Part shown: positions 12,447 through 22,605 of the stretch, in pieces
How the letters are laid out: each line of letters begins with the position of its first letter
How positions within the stretch are numbered: the first letter of the stretch is position 1
Source of the DNA: Pseudoscleropodium purum
Taxonomy: Eukaryota; Streptophyta; Bryopsida; Hypnales; Brachytheciaceae
Reading direction: 5' to 3'
NCBI GenBank assembly: GCA_963969395.1
Contig: OZ017798.1
Span: forward strand, 16,298,173 to 16,362,172
Length of the DNA: 64,000 bases
Notes under the pieces: generated by a model
The model's database searches: none
What the model saw: the letters and a program-made list of their open reading frames with translations, nothing else
What the model was told of the DNA's origin: nothing
Translations under genes and position numbers: made by a program

Positions 12447-13358
12447 ATGATGATTTCTTCGGAGACTGGCCTGTCCTTACAGCGTTAACAATGTTATGAT
12501 ACCCCAGCTGGATTTTATCCTGATTTTGGCTACTTTTGTTACGAGACAAATGGTAATCCGCAAAAGTGTACTCTTCTTTGAATGCTGTTTTCGAAATCAG
12601 AGCACGAATGAAAAATTAGGAGACTCGCCGAAGGACCGACTCCTTCAATACCCCACACACCGTGAATTATAAAGGATAGAATCTTGCAATCGGGGCCGCG
12701 AGGTTTCATGTATGGAATATTTTTATGCATTTGTTGATTGAAAGAATCACAAAAGAAAGTGATCCATAGTGGTCTCTACAAAAAGGACGCCTAATCTGTC
12801 CCAGATTATAGCCCTGGCCGTTCCAAGCACACTTCGTACTTCTGCAATGCTTAAGGAAAGGAAATTGGGGATTCTTCAGCATAAGGAACACCCAAAACCT
12901 ACCCTACATATGCCTACATGACATCCTGGCTACAGAAACACATTTTGACAGAGGGTCTACTAGCTAGCATACTAGTATAGTCTCCTTCTAACTCCTGCCC
13001 TAAGCTTAGGATACCAAACCCCCAGGCAGAGGAATGATCAGCTTCTGTACATTTTCAGAAAGAGATCCTTGAGAAGCAAAGGCAAAGTTCTTTCCATTGA
13101 TGCACAATGTAATGTGACGACGTCTAGTGAGATCAAGGCAACTAGGTCACATGGTTAACCGAGTTGGCGACGCTCACAGAGTCCAAAGTGCAAAGAGCTG
13201 AAACTCGTGTATGCTCCCTTGCCACCTCTTCTCCTCCGACGTTGTCCAAATTCGGCCACCAGAAAATTGAACCCCCTCCATACAGATTACACAAGACCAA
13301 GGAAACAGAAATTCGACCCGCTGAAGAGGAAAAAAAAAGACTCACCAGGGTTCTGCTC
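12447..13358. other. 3' flank of the bHLH gene, no gene assigned
   Basis: A GC-intermediate stretch downstream of the minus-strand bHLH stop codon at 13359. It should hold the 3' untranslated region (nearest part, about 13000-13358). Short open frames exist on both strands at 12460-12890 and 13142-13345 but have no recognisable domain or conserved composition. Confidence 0.4.
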
Positions 13359-15133
13359 TTAGGCCACTGGAGCCCTCAAGATATGGTCCTGGGAAGTGTC
13401 GATGGCAGAAGGCGGCATCCATTGCCACATCGCCATGCCAGGAAACCCAGTCATTGGCGCAGCAGCCTTATTTGATGTTGCAGCTTGTGCCTGAGCTGCA
13501 AATGCAGCTGCTGCATGCACAGCCGCAGGGTGCGGCAAGTACCCAGTGGGAAGAGTGAAGGCCTTCACTTGCGCCTCTAACCTGTCCTTGTCCGCCTTCA
13601 GCCGTATCTTCTCTTCACGTAACTCATTCTTCTCGTTCTACGCAAAACCAAGAGAAAAACTATCGTAAGGTCCAAGATCATTCAAAATCTCAAAACTATT
13701 AAGCGCTTTGAATCCTTTACTTTTACATTACAAGTGAATAAAAGATTGTCGTGGATCATAAATAGAAGAGCACGTAAGATAGAAAGAGCTCAATCACAAT
13801 CAGGCCAAGTACTAGATATGCATTCAACAACATAGCCGGTAACCACAAGAGCTGTTGTATACCTTCAAATCCTTGATAGCTTCTCGTAACTGATCGTTAG
13901 ACTCTTGGAGTCCTTGAGCCTCGGTCCGAAGCTGGGTCAAGATACGCACAGCATCACCCAATATAGTCGCTTTGTCAGACTTGGGTGGTCTGCCTGGTTC
14001 CAGTGCCGCGCTCAAATCGATAAACCTGAAATGATGATCGTTTAGAAAAGATTGCTAGAGCCAGAAACGAAAAACGAAGACCTCTTCTTGGTTCATTCAC
14101 ATTTAAATGAAAACTCAAAGAATTCAAAGTAGATATTGATCATATGATGGCTCATATCCAGATTACTTAACAAACTGGACTTTAAATGTACTTCGTGTGC
14201 ACAGTTTCTTCGTTCAGTACCAATACTGAAACTATACTAACGCCACTTCGTATACCAGAACAATAAGGTCCGAGTCACGTCTTGAAAACACGAACAAAGA
14301 CTGCCACATCATGTCCATACACTCACGTGTCGTTGAGGCGATCACGGCGCATCTTTTCACGGCATGCTTTATTACCGGAACCACTACAAGCCTCCTCTCG
14401 AGACCTGAGTGCAAAAACTGTCAGTCGCCACTCCGAGAAGAAAAAGACAAGAAATGGGATGGAGATGCAAGAGATATCACATACACATAATTGAGACGAC
14501 AATTTGGAGCGTGTGGTTAAAGCAAAAATTTAGGAAATTGTTCACGGAGTGAAGGCTCACAAACCTTTTCCTGGAACAACTTTTCTCAGGTACATCCGAT
14601 TCTCCCTTCGAACATTCATTGTCGATACTGCACAAAGAAATAACAAAGAGACCATCAGCTGCGTAACAAGCGTTTCCCCAACCATCATCCGTAAGCCAAA
14701 ATTCGTGAACAAAGACAGCTCTCACAGAGGATCCCGCAATTGGCAAAAGCAAAAGTCCAAAACAGGGAAGACACAGCGAAGAATACACAGCCCACTAAAA
14801 TATCTATGTCCCATTCCAAGGGACAATTTACCATGTCACCATTTTCGACAGAAGTGAGCCTCTCCCTGAGTTCAGAGAGCTGGCATAACACCAGAGCACT
14901 CAGCCAAGTCCACAGCGGTAGCACCGACATTGTATACCAAAAGAATTTTTTTCCGTTGGTCATGGCCAGTAGGCAAGAAAAGCCAGGCATGCATACCTGC
15001 AATCGACCTGCTCGACCTGCTCGACAGGGTGCCAGAAAAAGGGATTGGAGGATTGAACCTCCTCCTCCCCCAGCAAGCCCTCCGCCAGATACGACATCCA
15101 CTTAGAGGTATTGCACGCTGAGGTCATCATCAT
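13359..15133 (-). CDS. ILR3-like: Group IVc bHLH transcription factor (ILR3/bHLH105-like)
   Basis: Five coding exons on the minus strand: 15133-14997, 14627-14565, 14404-14327, 14025-13863 and 13637-13359. All introns are GT-AG and the phases join exactly to give 239 residues. Exon 1 starts at the first of three consecutive ATGs and encodes an acidic N-terminus containing SSNPFFWHPVEQ. The basic region NKACREKMRRDRLND is at residues 78-92, the helix-loop-helix core (SAALEPGRPPKSDKATIL) at about 98-115, and a leucine-zipper-like coil continues to about 170. An Ala-rich linker leads to MWQWMPPSAIDTSQDH and the terminus LRAPVA. In this family the proteins dimerise, activate iron-deficiency genes in the nucleus and are controlled by BTS-type E3 ligases through the conserved C-terminus. 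That is family knowledge, not seen here. The domain order, intron positions within the bHLH and C-terminal signature make the family call firm. Orthology to one Arabidopsis member is not claimed. Confidence 0.93.
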
Positions 15134-16600
15134 CGCAGCTTACAACAGCCCTTCAGAACCCTCCTCACTTGTATGAGAAACAGTTCAAGTAGTCACCTCC
15201 GTCTCTAAGCCAGGGGGGGCGTCAGAACACTTCCGAAACCCTCCCACCACAATTCCCCTCACTGCAGCAGTTTCACCAAACAAAGCTCCACGCATCCAAC
15301 GTTCTTGGACTGGGTTGTTCCATTGGTTCAGAAGGAGGCAGACGGTTCGACCACGTTTCTACAATATTTTGTCTATCTCGAGCTAGGAATAATGCTTTGA
15401 AGAAAATAGGCACTTGACTGGTCTTCCATCCTCTGTCTCCTTGATGAAGCTTCCGATTTGAAGAAAATGGCCGAAGCCTGTATTATCAACGAATCTGAAA
15501 TGGCAAAATCTCTTGTCAATACAAAATTACAAAAGAGCGCCACACCAACCACAACAAGTTAAGGCGTGAAACGTTTCAGATCTTCCAAGGGCAACAGCAC
15601 GCAAATCCAGAATGAACTGACAACAAGACCACAACACAATGCAACGATTCACTCCATACTAATCCCAATTCGACCTAATTTCACTAGGGTCTCCGAAGTC
15701 TGCACAGGACACAATCACAAGATGTCGAAGCAGCCCCTTCACCACTCAACATACTCTCTCAAACCGTGTAACCCCGCCAAAGCACTGGAATCTCATCCAA
15801 ATTTGCCTTTGTCTAGACTTCTCAGCAGCACAAAGCCATTTTCCACTTGCTCACTTTCTAAGCTAACGCCTAATGTGACGGCCAAGATCTCGAAACTACG
15901 CCGTTGGCTATCATTCGTAAAGAATAGCATTGTCTACTAATCCTACCAAGGGATATCCCGAGCACATGTCTGATATTAATGCACGGGATCTAAATTCGAA
16001 GTGAGCTGGTAATATGACTTGCTCACTCGATCACATCAAACTGTCTGCAGGCCGGCCAATGCGAACCAAAACAACAAGCAGCGAGGATGTTCCCAAAGCA
16101 TGCCCTGATTGACATACCTGCTGTTGCCCTCTTTGCAAACTCAACTGTTGCAACAACACGAAGAAGCCAAAAGCTCTCACGCAAGGTCTGTGCGCAAGGT
16201 CTGTGCGCAAGGTCTCCGCCTCCCAAACCAAAATCCTCGATGTTCTGATCAAAACATCACCGGTATTCGCCTTACAAATCCAATCCTCTTCCACAAACTG
16301 CAAGCAAAACCAGCCGAGTAGCTTCTGTTTGGGAAATTCGAACCCAAACACAGTGCCTCTCTCCTGACACTCTGGAGACAAGGAGTCAAAGTGGCAGGCT
16401 ACTGGCACTCTAAATCCTTTAACCCTGAAACGCCCGCGCAGGCGAGCACGTCCAGCAGCCCAAAAGGGGCTGATGAATGGTAAAAACACAGCTGGTTCTT
16501 ACTGAAAAGCGGATGATTTTCATCCAATTTGTTTTTTAGAGTTTGTGGAGTGTGCATGTATCGTTTGGAGGTGGAAAGCCCCTCATTGAGATATTTACAC
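15134..16600 (-). promoter_or_regulatory. 5' leader and promoter region of the bHLH gene (inferred)
   Basis: GC-richer sequence continues upstream of the bHLH start to about 16500, after which the DNA becomes AT-rich. No frame here is recognisable as a protein. The long plus-strand frame at 15566-15940 and the minus-strand frames at 16023-16489 have unremarkable composition. I read the stretch as untranslated leader, possibly spliced, plus promoter. It contains a triplicated 13-bp word at 16181-16217. Confidence 0.4.
16181..16217. repeat. Short tandem repeat, 13-bp unit, about three copies
   Basis: The unit gcaaggtctgtgc occurs about 2.8 times in tandem within the GC-richer stretch upstream of the bHLH gene. 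Confidence 0.8.
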
Positions 16601-17449
16601 CTAGAATAGACACTTCTTCTCAAACTAGTGATTCTAAATATAATTCATATCGATATATCACAATGTTTGGAAATGAAAGCAAAAGTAAATATAATTGGTT
16701 TTAAGAAATTTTATAAATGTACTACAAAATTTCAAAGTTGAAGTGAGAGGAACACATATTATTGATACTAAACTACCCTTAATTAGACATCCTTGAAGTA
16801 CAAAATCCTTGAACTTTCATTGAATGGTTCAAATAAATCTTCAACTTCCATTGGTTATTTTTAAAAACTAGTGTTGACTTTGAGTAAATGTTTTGTCATA
16901 TTTGGATCAAAGAGAAGTTGTGAAAAACTCACCCACTAAAGTGGAAAATTGTTGGTATTACAAAAGGCTCATGAAGGTACGTTAGTGGATGAGTTACCAA
17001 ATGGATATTCAATGTTATGGGTCTTCTCAAAAATTCAATCCTCCAAACAAGAATTTAAGAACTAAATCTATACCATTGAAGACCCATTTGGTGACTCTTT
17101 TGCAAGTCGGTGCCATTTTTGCAAAGATGTCAACTTGGACTACTATTGAGTAACTACAAAAAAAAATTTAGAGAAGATAATACTAAAGATAGGCTTCTTT
17201 GAATGGAAATTGCCTAAACTTTGCAAAAATGACAAAAGAGTTTTTGGAATTCGACATGGAAATGCATGTGTAACATTTGCAAGTGGAGAGTTGGAATTGT
17301 TGGCCAATACAATTATAGGAAGAGGCCTATGAAAAGTATGGGAAGCAAATTTCCAACTTCCAAAAAAAGAATTTTGACATTGGACTTGAATTAACATTTT
17401 GATTGCTTTTAGTTTAACAACAAAGCAAAGCTTAGAGATGTAATTACTA
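16601..17449. other. AT-rich intergenic DNA
   Basis: No gene-like frame, RNA gene or structured repeat recognised. Confidence 0.5.
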
Positions 17450-18000
17450 TGGAAGTTTTCCAAAGCAATTCGAATTCTTAAAAATATTGAAAATGGTTTT
17501 TCAATTCTAACTCTATATAGAAGTCTACTCTAAATTCAAGGATATCTTATTTAATGTATTTGACAATACTTCATTTTTTATCTAAATTTTAGATATTAAA
17601 ATGAATTTCTTTGAATTAAAAACCTACTATTGAATTGAATCTTATTCATTCTAGTTTCTATTTCTATTAGAAATTTTGGAAAATTCCAATAAATGAAAAT
17701 TTTTATTGTCATTTGAACATCCAAATTATTACCACAATTCAGTGAGTTTCTAATTATAGAATGGTATAAAAACTTGGTTTATTTCATGATATTGAAGACC
17801 ATAATTTATGCCTATGGTGAAATTTTCATATTTCTTAAGCTTATTTTGTATTTTATATGAATTTTCTTAATTAAAAAATATATATATATATAAATTCCAA
17901 GTTTTGCATTAAAAATTCTAAAATTTTTATGACATGTAAAAAGACATGTGTGTTCATTTTTAAAAACTACATTTTCAATGGAAAAAGTGAGCATCCAAAG
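17450..18000 (+). repeat. Dispersed repeat family R, copy 3
   Basis: Related to 5516-6060, with 'cctatggtgaaattttcatatttcttaagc' (split by mismatches) near 17811-17840 and 'ttattttgtattttatatga' at 17841-17860. It is followed tail-to-tail by an inverted copy (18235-18035) that the giant element interrupts. The two may be arms of one older inverted-repeat element. It preserves an uninterrupted version of the giant element's insertion site at about 17840-17870. Confidence 0.6.
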
Positions 18001-18034
18001 TAGACCATCTTAATTCTAGAAAGGGGGAGTTCAT

Positions 18035-18227
18035 GATCATTGTTTTAAGCCTAATTGTCCATTACTTTGTTTGTTGCCATTTTACAACTGGATATAGTTG
18101 AAATTTTTATTTTTTATTTTTTAAGAGATGAAATCTTATGTCTACTATAAGTCATACAATTTTCAATTTGGAGAAAATTTGACATTACTATAATTTTTTT
18201 TAAATGAAGAAAATCCATATCAAATAC
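18035..18227 (-). repeat. Dispersed repeat family R, copy 4, part left of the giant element
   Basis: Read on the minus strand, this continues the family sequence that begins at 30475 and runs to 30041. Landmarks are 'gtatttgatatggattttc' next to the insertion point, 'tagtaatgtcaaattttctcc' and 'atggcaacaaacaaagtaa' near 18065-18080. The copy is split by the insertion at 18236-30032. Confidence 0.65.
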
Positions 18228-18235
18228 AAAATATA
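18228..18235. repeat. Target-site duplication, left copy
   Basis: AAAATATA directly precedes the left terminus TAGGGTTGAC. The identical 8 bp follow the right terminus at 30033-30040. Eight-bp duplications are typical of hAT-type insertion. Confidence 0.9.
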
Positions 18236-18244
18236 TAGGGTTGA

Positions 18245-18425
18245 CGAATCTCAACGTCCGCCCCAAAATAGCGTTCGTTTTCCGGACGTCCGGACGCACA
18301 GACGCTAGCGGACGCAACGTCCCTTCCACCGTCGGAAGGCGGACGCGCGAGGCTGGGTAGATGGCCGGGGCGGTCGGGCGTACAGAGCAGATGGGGCGGA
18401 CGGACAGGGTGGACGGGGCGGACTT
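18245..18425. promoter_or_regulatory. GTCCGCC cluster at the left end
   Basis: A GC-rich subterminal block with repeated GTCCG/CGGAC words, mostly as GCGGAC on the plus strand. It includes a perfect 14-bp palindrome TCCGGACGTCCGGA at 18281-18294. The matching TCCGGACGTC occurs at 30011-30020 near the right end. Subterminal repeats of this kind commonly bind transposase in hAT elements. Here that role is inferred. Confidence 0.7.
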
Positions 18426-18725
18426 CGCATTGCCATTAGTCATTAGAAAATTTTACATTGTTATGTAATTTGAATGTTACATAATCAAAAATGAATGCAT
18501 CCACGTAAAATAAGATGTACATATAAAAATATTTTTATACGCAAATGAAAATATAGCATCTTTATATATAAATATATATGTATAAACAAAATACATGAAA
18601 ACATAGTTCCAATATCACTATTGAATCCTATACGATCTTTTTAAGATCTAAATCTTTCACATTCTTTTTTGTTTTTAAACAATGAAAGGACCATTGTTTT
18701 TAAAAAACAAAATTCTCCTCAAATC

Positions 18726-21700
18726 CTACTTTCCACCGGATGGACCACTACCTTCTCCCAAAACAAAAGGAAAATCTGCTGTACCGAGGAGTTTAGCAGA
18801 TAATTGACGAGTTGACCGTTGTTGACTTGGACGGACTATTCGCCCTCCAGATTGAACTTTGATGTCCACCTTATGAAATTGTTTCTTGGTTTCCGGAGAG
18901 AAGTCATCGTCCTCTTCATGCTTCCTTTTTTGTTTTCTTTTCGGTGATAAATCAACTTCGTCTGCCTTCAAGGTTCTCAAGTTGCTCTCCACACGATCTA
19001 CCATCGCTTGAACAACTTCATCATCTCCTTTCCCTTGCCATACTGTGAGGCAGTCTCCATCCAATAGGAAAGCCTTCCAATGCCCTATAATATCGCCAAT
19101 GCGCCTATTAAATGTTGCTACCACATCTACAGATGAATGTCCTATGTTTGTTAATCCATTTGTATCGTAGACAGCACGAACTTTTGCAGCTTCTTCCAAC
19201 TTCGATAATAAAAGGGCCCTACCTACGAGGGTGTGGTCGTATGCCTTATACTGCTCATCGAACTCTTTTCCATGGTTCACCTCCACCCAACTGTCTTCTG
19301 GTCCTCTCTCCACTTTTTTATTTGGAAAACAAAAGAACTTTTCGTGTTGCAAGCTCCAATGTCCCTCCATGTTGCGACAAAACATTTCACGGGCCGCGTC
19401 ATCTATGATTCCTCGAGCCTGCAATTCCACCTCTCTATTGTGAGTCATCCACACATCCAAATCCAATGGTTGCTAAGATTCCTCGTACAAATCATGCCTC
19501 TGTTTATTTGCATTCCACCGGATTGGCTTCCCCCAATGTTGATAATTTTGAAATTTGTACAGCGCTTGATCAAGAGGAAGATTCCAACGATTGTACTCGT
19601 GGCCTGGAGGCATAGCTTCCAAGATACCAAACATTTCGTAGAACCTAGCACTCAATGGACTACGACACTCGGCACACACCGAACGAATGAGTGATGCTTT
19701 CACAATGCAAGTGACATGGAAAATGTGGCGACATTGGCCTATGGTTACCGCACCTTCCAGTCCGAAGAGGCCTTGGCAAAGGCTACAACAACCATCCAAG
19801 ATTGGAGAGGTTGGATCACAAGCATGCACCACTCGCTTGTCTTTCACATTGATGTGTGCTGAAAGTGTGTTGTAAGGGACCCATCCTTCCTCTACTTCCA
19901 AGGCCCAATTAATGGGTGGAGCTTGGTCCTTCTTTGTGTGGTTTAACCGCTCAAATATGACATCCATGTCTCCCCAACATGTGATCTCCGTATATCCCTT
20001 TGAAGAATGTTGGTCAAACATAGTCTTGAACCAACTCAAAGAGCTTTGAATGGCATCGCAATTTTCATTCGACTCCATTGCCAATGTTTGAAGACTTGCC
20101 ATTGCTCGAGATACTACAGAGGGTTTCTCTTGGAGTCTTTGTACCCATGCTAACCATCGAGATTCCAAGCCGCTAGATGGCATAAACTTCTTCAAATCCA
20201 AGGACAATTGCAATCGATTCAACTTGGATTCAACGATTCCTTTTGCTTCAATTGCCTCCTCCAATTTATGCTTCAATTCTTCAAAGTCACAACTCTCCGT
20301 TTGCGTCTCCGCATTCACGTAAACGGATGAAAGCTTTTCCATTGATGGTTGTTGTGTCACTTTTAACATGCTCATGTCGTAACTTTCTTGTACATTCACA
20401 ATGGCAGGATTGTCGCTTGCTTCGGCCTTATCAAAAGGAAGAGAGAGCTTATCTTCACTCTCTTGAGTCTCTTGACTGTCTCCGAGTACAATCACTGGTG
20501 AGATTGCAACCTCACTTGGATTTTTTGAGGTCTCTTACAATTCTGCAATCCGTTTACGCATCTTCATCAACTCCTCCATTTGCCTCGATGATTGTTGATT
20601 TAAATGTTCAACCTCACTCTCCGAAGTCTTTAATTTCAACTCCAACACTTTGCACCTTGCTTCCACTCCTTCAAGGTCAGCAATTTTCTTCTCATATTCC
20701 ACCAATTGTAGTATGTGAACATCTCTTTCTTCGAAAAGTGGTCCGAAAGTCTTCGTGAGATTCTGAAATGCTATAGTACCTTTCAACATCTCTGGTGCTA
20801 TTAAAGAAAACTCCTTGGCCAAATTTATAAAAGTTGGAGCAGCTTGCGTTAAAAATTCAGCTGACATCGTTATCTTGAAAGTTGTATCAAGTATATGTGC
20901 AACATTCTTTGGATCTGCAAGTGGACTCATTGGAACAATAGTAGCACCATCATCGGGGTTTGACGATCCGCCTATTTCTTCATGAAGGTTAGCAAACTGA
21001 ACCGAGAGCTTCAAAAGATTTTCCAATTGTTTTGGATTGGACATGTCTTGCAAGGTTCGATGTAGAGGACTTGGCAATGCCGTTGTAAACGGAAACTCCT
21101 CCGCCCGCCTTTTACGCTCGGAACTCCATAATGAGGATATATTATCAATCGTCACGCCTTGTCCACGAGGCGTATGTACTTTGTCTTCTAAACTTAACGC
21201 TGGACTAGATTCAACGCCTTGATGTACAGGCGGAGATTTGTAGACCAAACTATCAAAACAATTGTTGGCTATCAAACTATCAATTGTAGCATTAGCCTTT
21301 ACCACTTTCTCCGCCAAGACTTCGTCTACTTTACTTTTTGAAGTTTCCCCGCGTTCCGTGCAAACCTTGCCTTTGTTTACAAACTCCGTTTGCGTTTGTG
21401 CTGCAACATTTGGTGTAAAGGTCAAACACGTTGGAGCTATAGAAAAGACTTCACCCTCCTACGCCTCTACATCTTTCTCCACATCTTTCCTCACATTTTT
21501 CGAAGAGCTTTCATTGATTGTTTTTATTGGAGATTGTACAGAGCGTAATTCTTCAACATTTGAGGCTTTCTCCACACCATCCGTTTTCACCTCAATAGTA
21601 TTTTTTAATACTTTTTTTGTTTCTCCCTCTGAATTGTACAAGTCGGGAATGTCCTTTTGATTGGCTTCAAGTAGAAGTGGGCAAGCTGTTGTCGTTAGAA

Positions 21701-22129
21701 ACGTGCTCCAATCGATCTTGCGCTCTAATATAAGTTCCGCATAAACCATACACGCCACGCTATAATTAATATAGCCTTTACTTCTGCGCTTGTTTCCGAA
21801 TAGAACACGCCAAACCTCCTCAGATCGATGGACAAAATGTTTGTTGTTGCAAGTCCATGGTTTACAACAAAAATCCCGTGTATGACTCCTGTGCGACTCC
21901 TGAGGCCACAACTTGTCAATGTAGTACATTTTAACATAGGTCCTGCACATTTTTGATGTCCAATACTCCGCATCTTCATCTTCCCACCTGCTCTCTACTT
22001 TAATTGTAGGATCATTTAAAATGTCAAGCCGAAGGTTATGCGTAGCCCCTTTTACTTTGCTTTTTTTCTTCGCTTCGCTTCGCTTCCCAGAGTTACCCCA
22101 TCCATATTTCGATCACCTTCGCCGTTCAT
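18726..22129 (-). pseudogene. Gene A: N-terminal domain shared with gene B, coiled coil, RING-H2; broken
   Basis: The frame runs on the minus strand from about 22070 to 18726 and is interrupted only by three stop codons at 21461-21459 (TAG), 20537-20535 (TAA) and 19475-19473 (TAG). The segments 21950-21459, 21425-20535, 20495-19473 and 19472-18726 are all in one frame. An ATG at 22129-22127 begins MNGEGDRNMDGVTLG but joins only if a frameshift occurs in a 5-bp repeat (gaagc) near 22068-22086. About 1,130 residues are implied. Domains in order: a domain shared with gene B (CRTYVKMYYIDKLW to AELILERKIDWSTF), a Thr/Glu-rich linker, a heptad coiled coil at about 20730-20540, then a RING-H2 at 19787-19665 (CSLC, CRHIFHVTC, CAEC) followed by a Trp-rich stretch, and a basic tail KRKQKRKH that could be a nuclear signal. 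RING proteins are usually E3 ubiquitin ligases. The substrate is unknown. No catalytic transposase motif is seen. Confidence 0.8.
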
Positions 22130-22334
22130 GATTGTCAATTGGATTCAATAACCAATTGAAGTGAATAAAAAAATCTCACGTGATAGTCAAAAGTGATGGC
22201 ATCAACCGCAACACAGTAACACAAGATAGAGGACCCCAACTCTCCACCCCGTAGGAGCAACTAGCGCATAAAGCAATAGTAGCACATCCAACTTGGCATC
22301 GAAGGAGAATTGAAGTGAGAAGAAATGAAAAGTC

Positions 22335-22345
22335 ACTCCACCCTT
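22335..22345 (-). promoter_or_regulatory. Probable TATA box of gene A
   Basis: On the minus strand this reads GGCTATAAGGG. It lies between the GTCCGCC cluster and the ATG, about 210 bp upstream of that ATG, the same arrangement as for gene B. Confidence 0.45.
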
Positions 22346-22354
22346 ATAGCCGTC

Positions 22355-22605
22355 TGCCGCCGGACCTAGAGGCCGTCCGCCACCGGACTTGCCCCGGACC
22401 GCGCGAAGCGGCCCCGAACCTCGCGTCCGCCGTGCGGACCGACGACGTCCGTTTCGGCAGCGGACGCGCCGTCCGCCCGTCGCCCCGACCGACCGCCCTG
22501 ACTGACCGCCCCGTCCGACCAGCGCGTCCGCCTTCCGACGCTGTCCGCACTTTGGACACGCCGACGGCCCCACTTAAACACTGACCGCCGACGGCGTCCG
22601 CCCAG
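22355..22605. promoter_or_regulatory. GTCCGCC cluster upstream of gene A
   Basis: A dense run of GTCCGCC, GCGGAC and GACCGCC words, mostly GTCCGCC on the plus strand and therefore GGCGGAC on the coding strand of gene A. The cluster ends about 225 bp before the gene A ATG. The Arg/Pro/Ala-rich open frames across it in several frames are products of its composition and are not called as genes. Confidence 0.75.

Noticed and set aside
14685..15105. Long frames on both strands (121 and 138 codons) overlapping bHLH exon 1 and the first intron
   Set aside because: The exon model with three ATGs, exact splice phases and the family-like PFFWHPVEQ segment explains this region. The long frames cross the splice donor at 14996.
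15566..15940. Plus-strand frame of 124 codons upstream of the bHLH gene
   Set aside because: No recognisable domain, antisense to the likely leader, and of unremarkable composition. Kept as untranslated or promoter DNA.
19473..21461. Hypothesis that the gene A stops lie in introns
   Set aside because: The frame is the same on both sides of all three stops, with coding-like sequence running up to them, so introns are not needed. Only transcripts could exclude it fully.
22315..22584. Several overlapping open frames of 70-120 codons across the GC-rich cluster at 22.3-22.6 kb
   Set aside because: They are Arg, Pro, Ala and Gly-rich in every frame and on both strands because the GTCCGCC repeats lack stop codons. 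No start, domain or splice evidence supports them.
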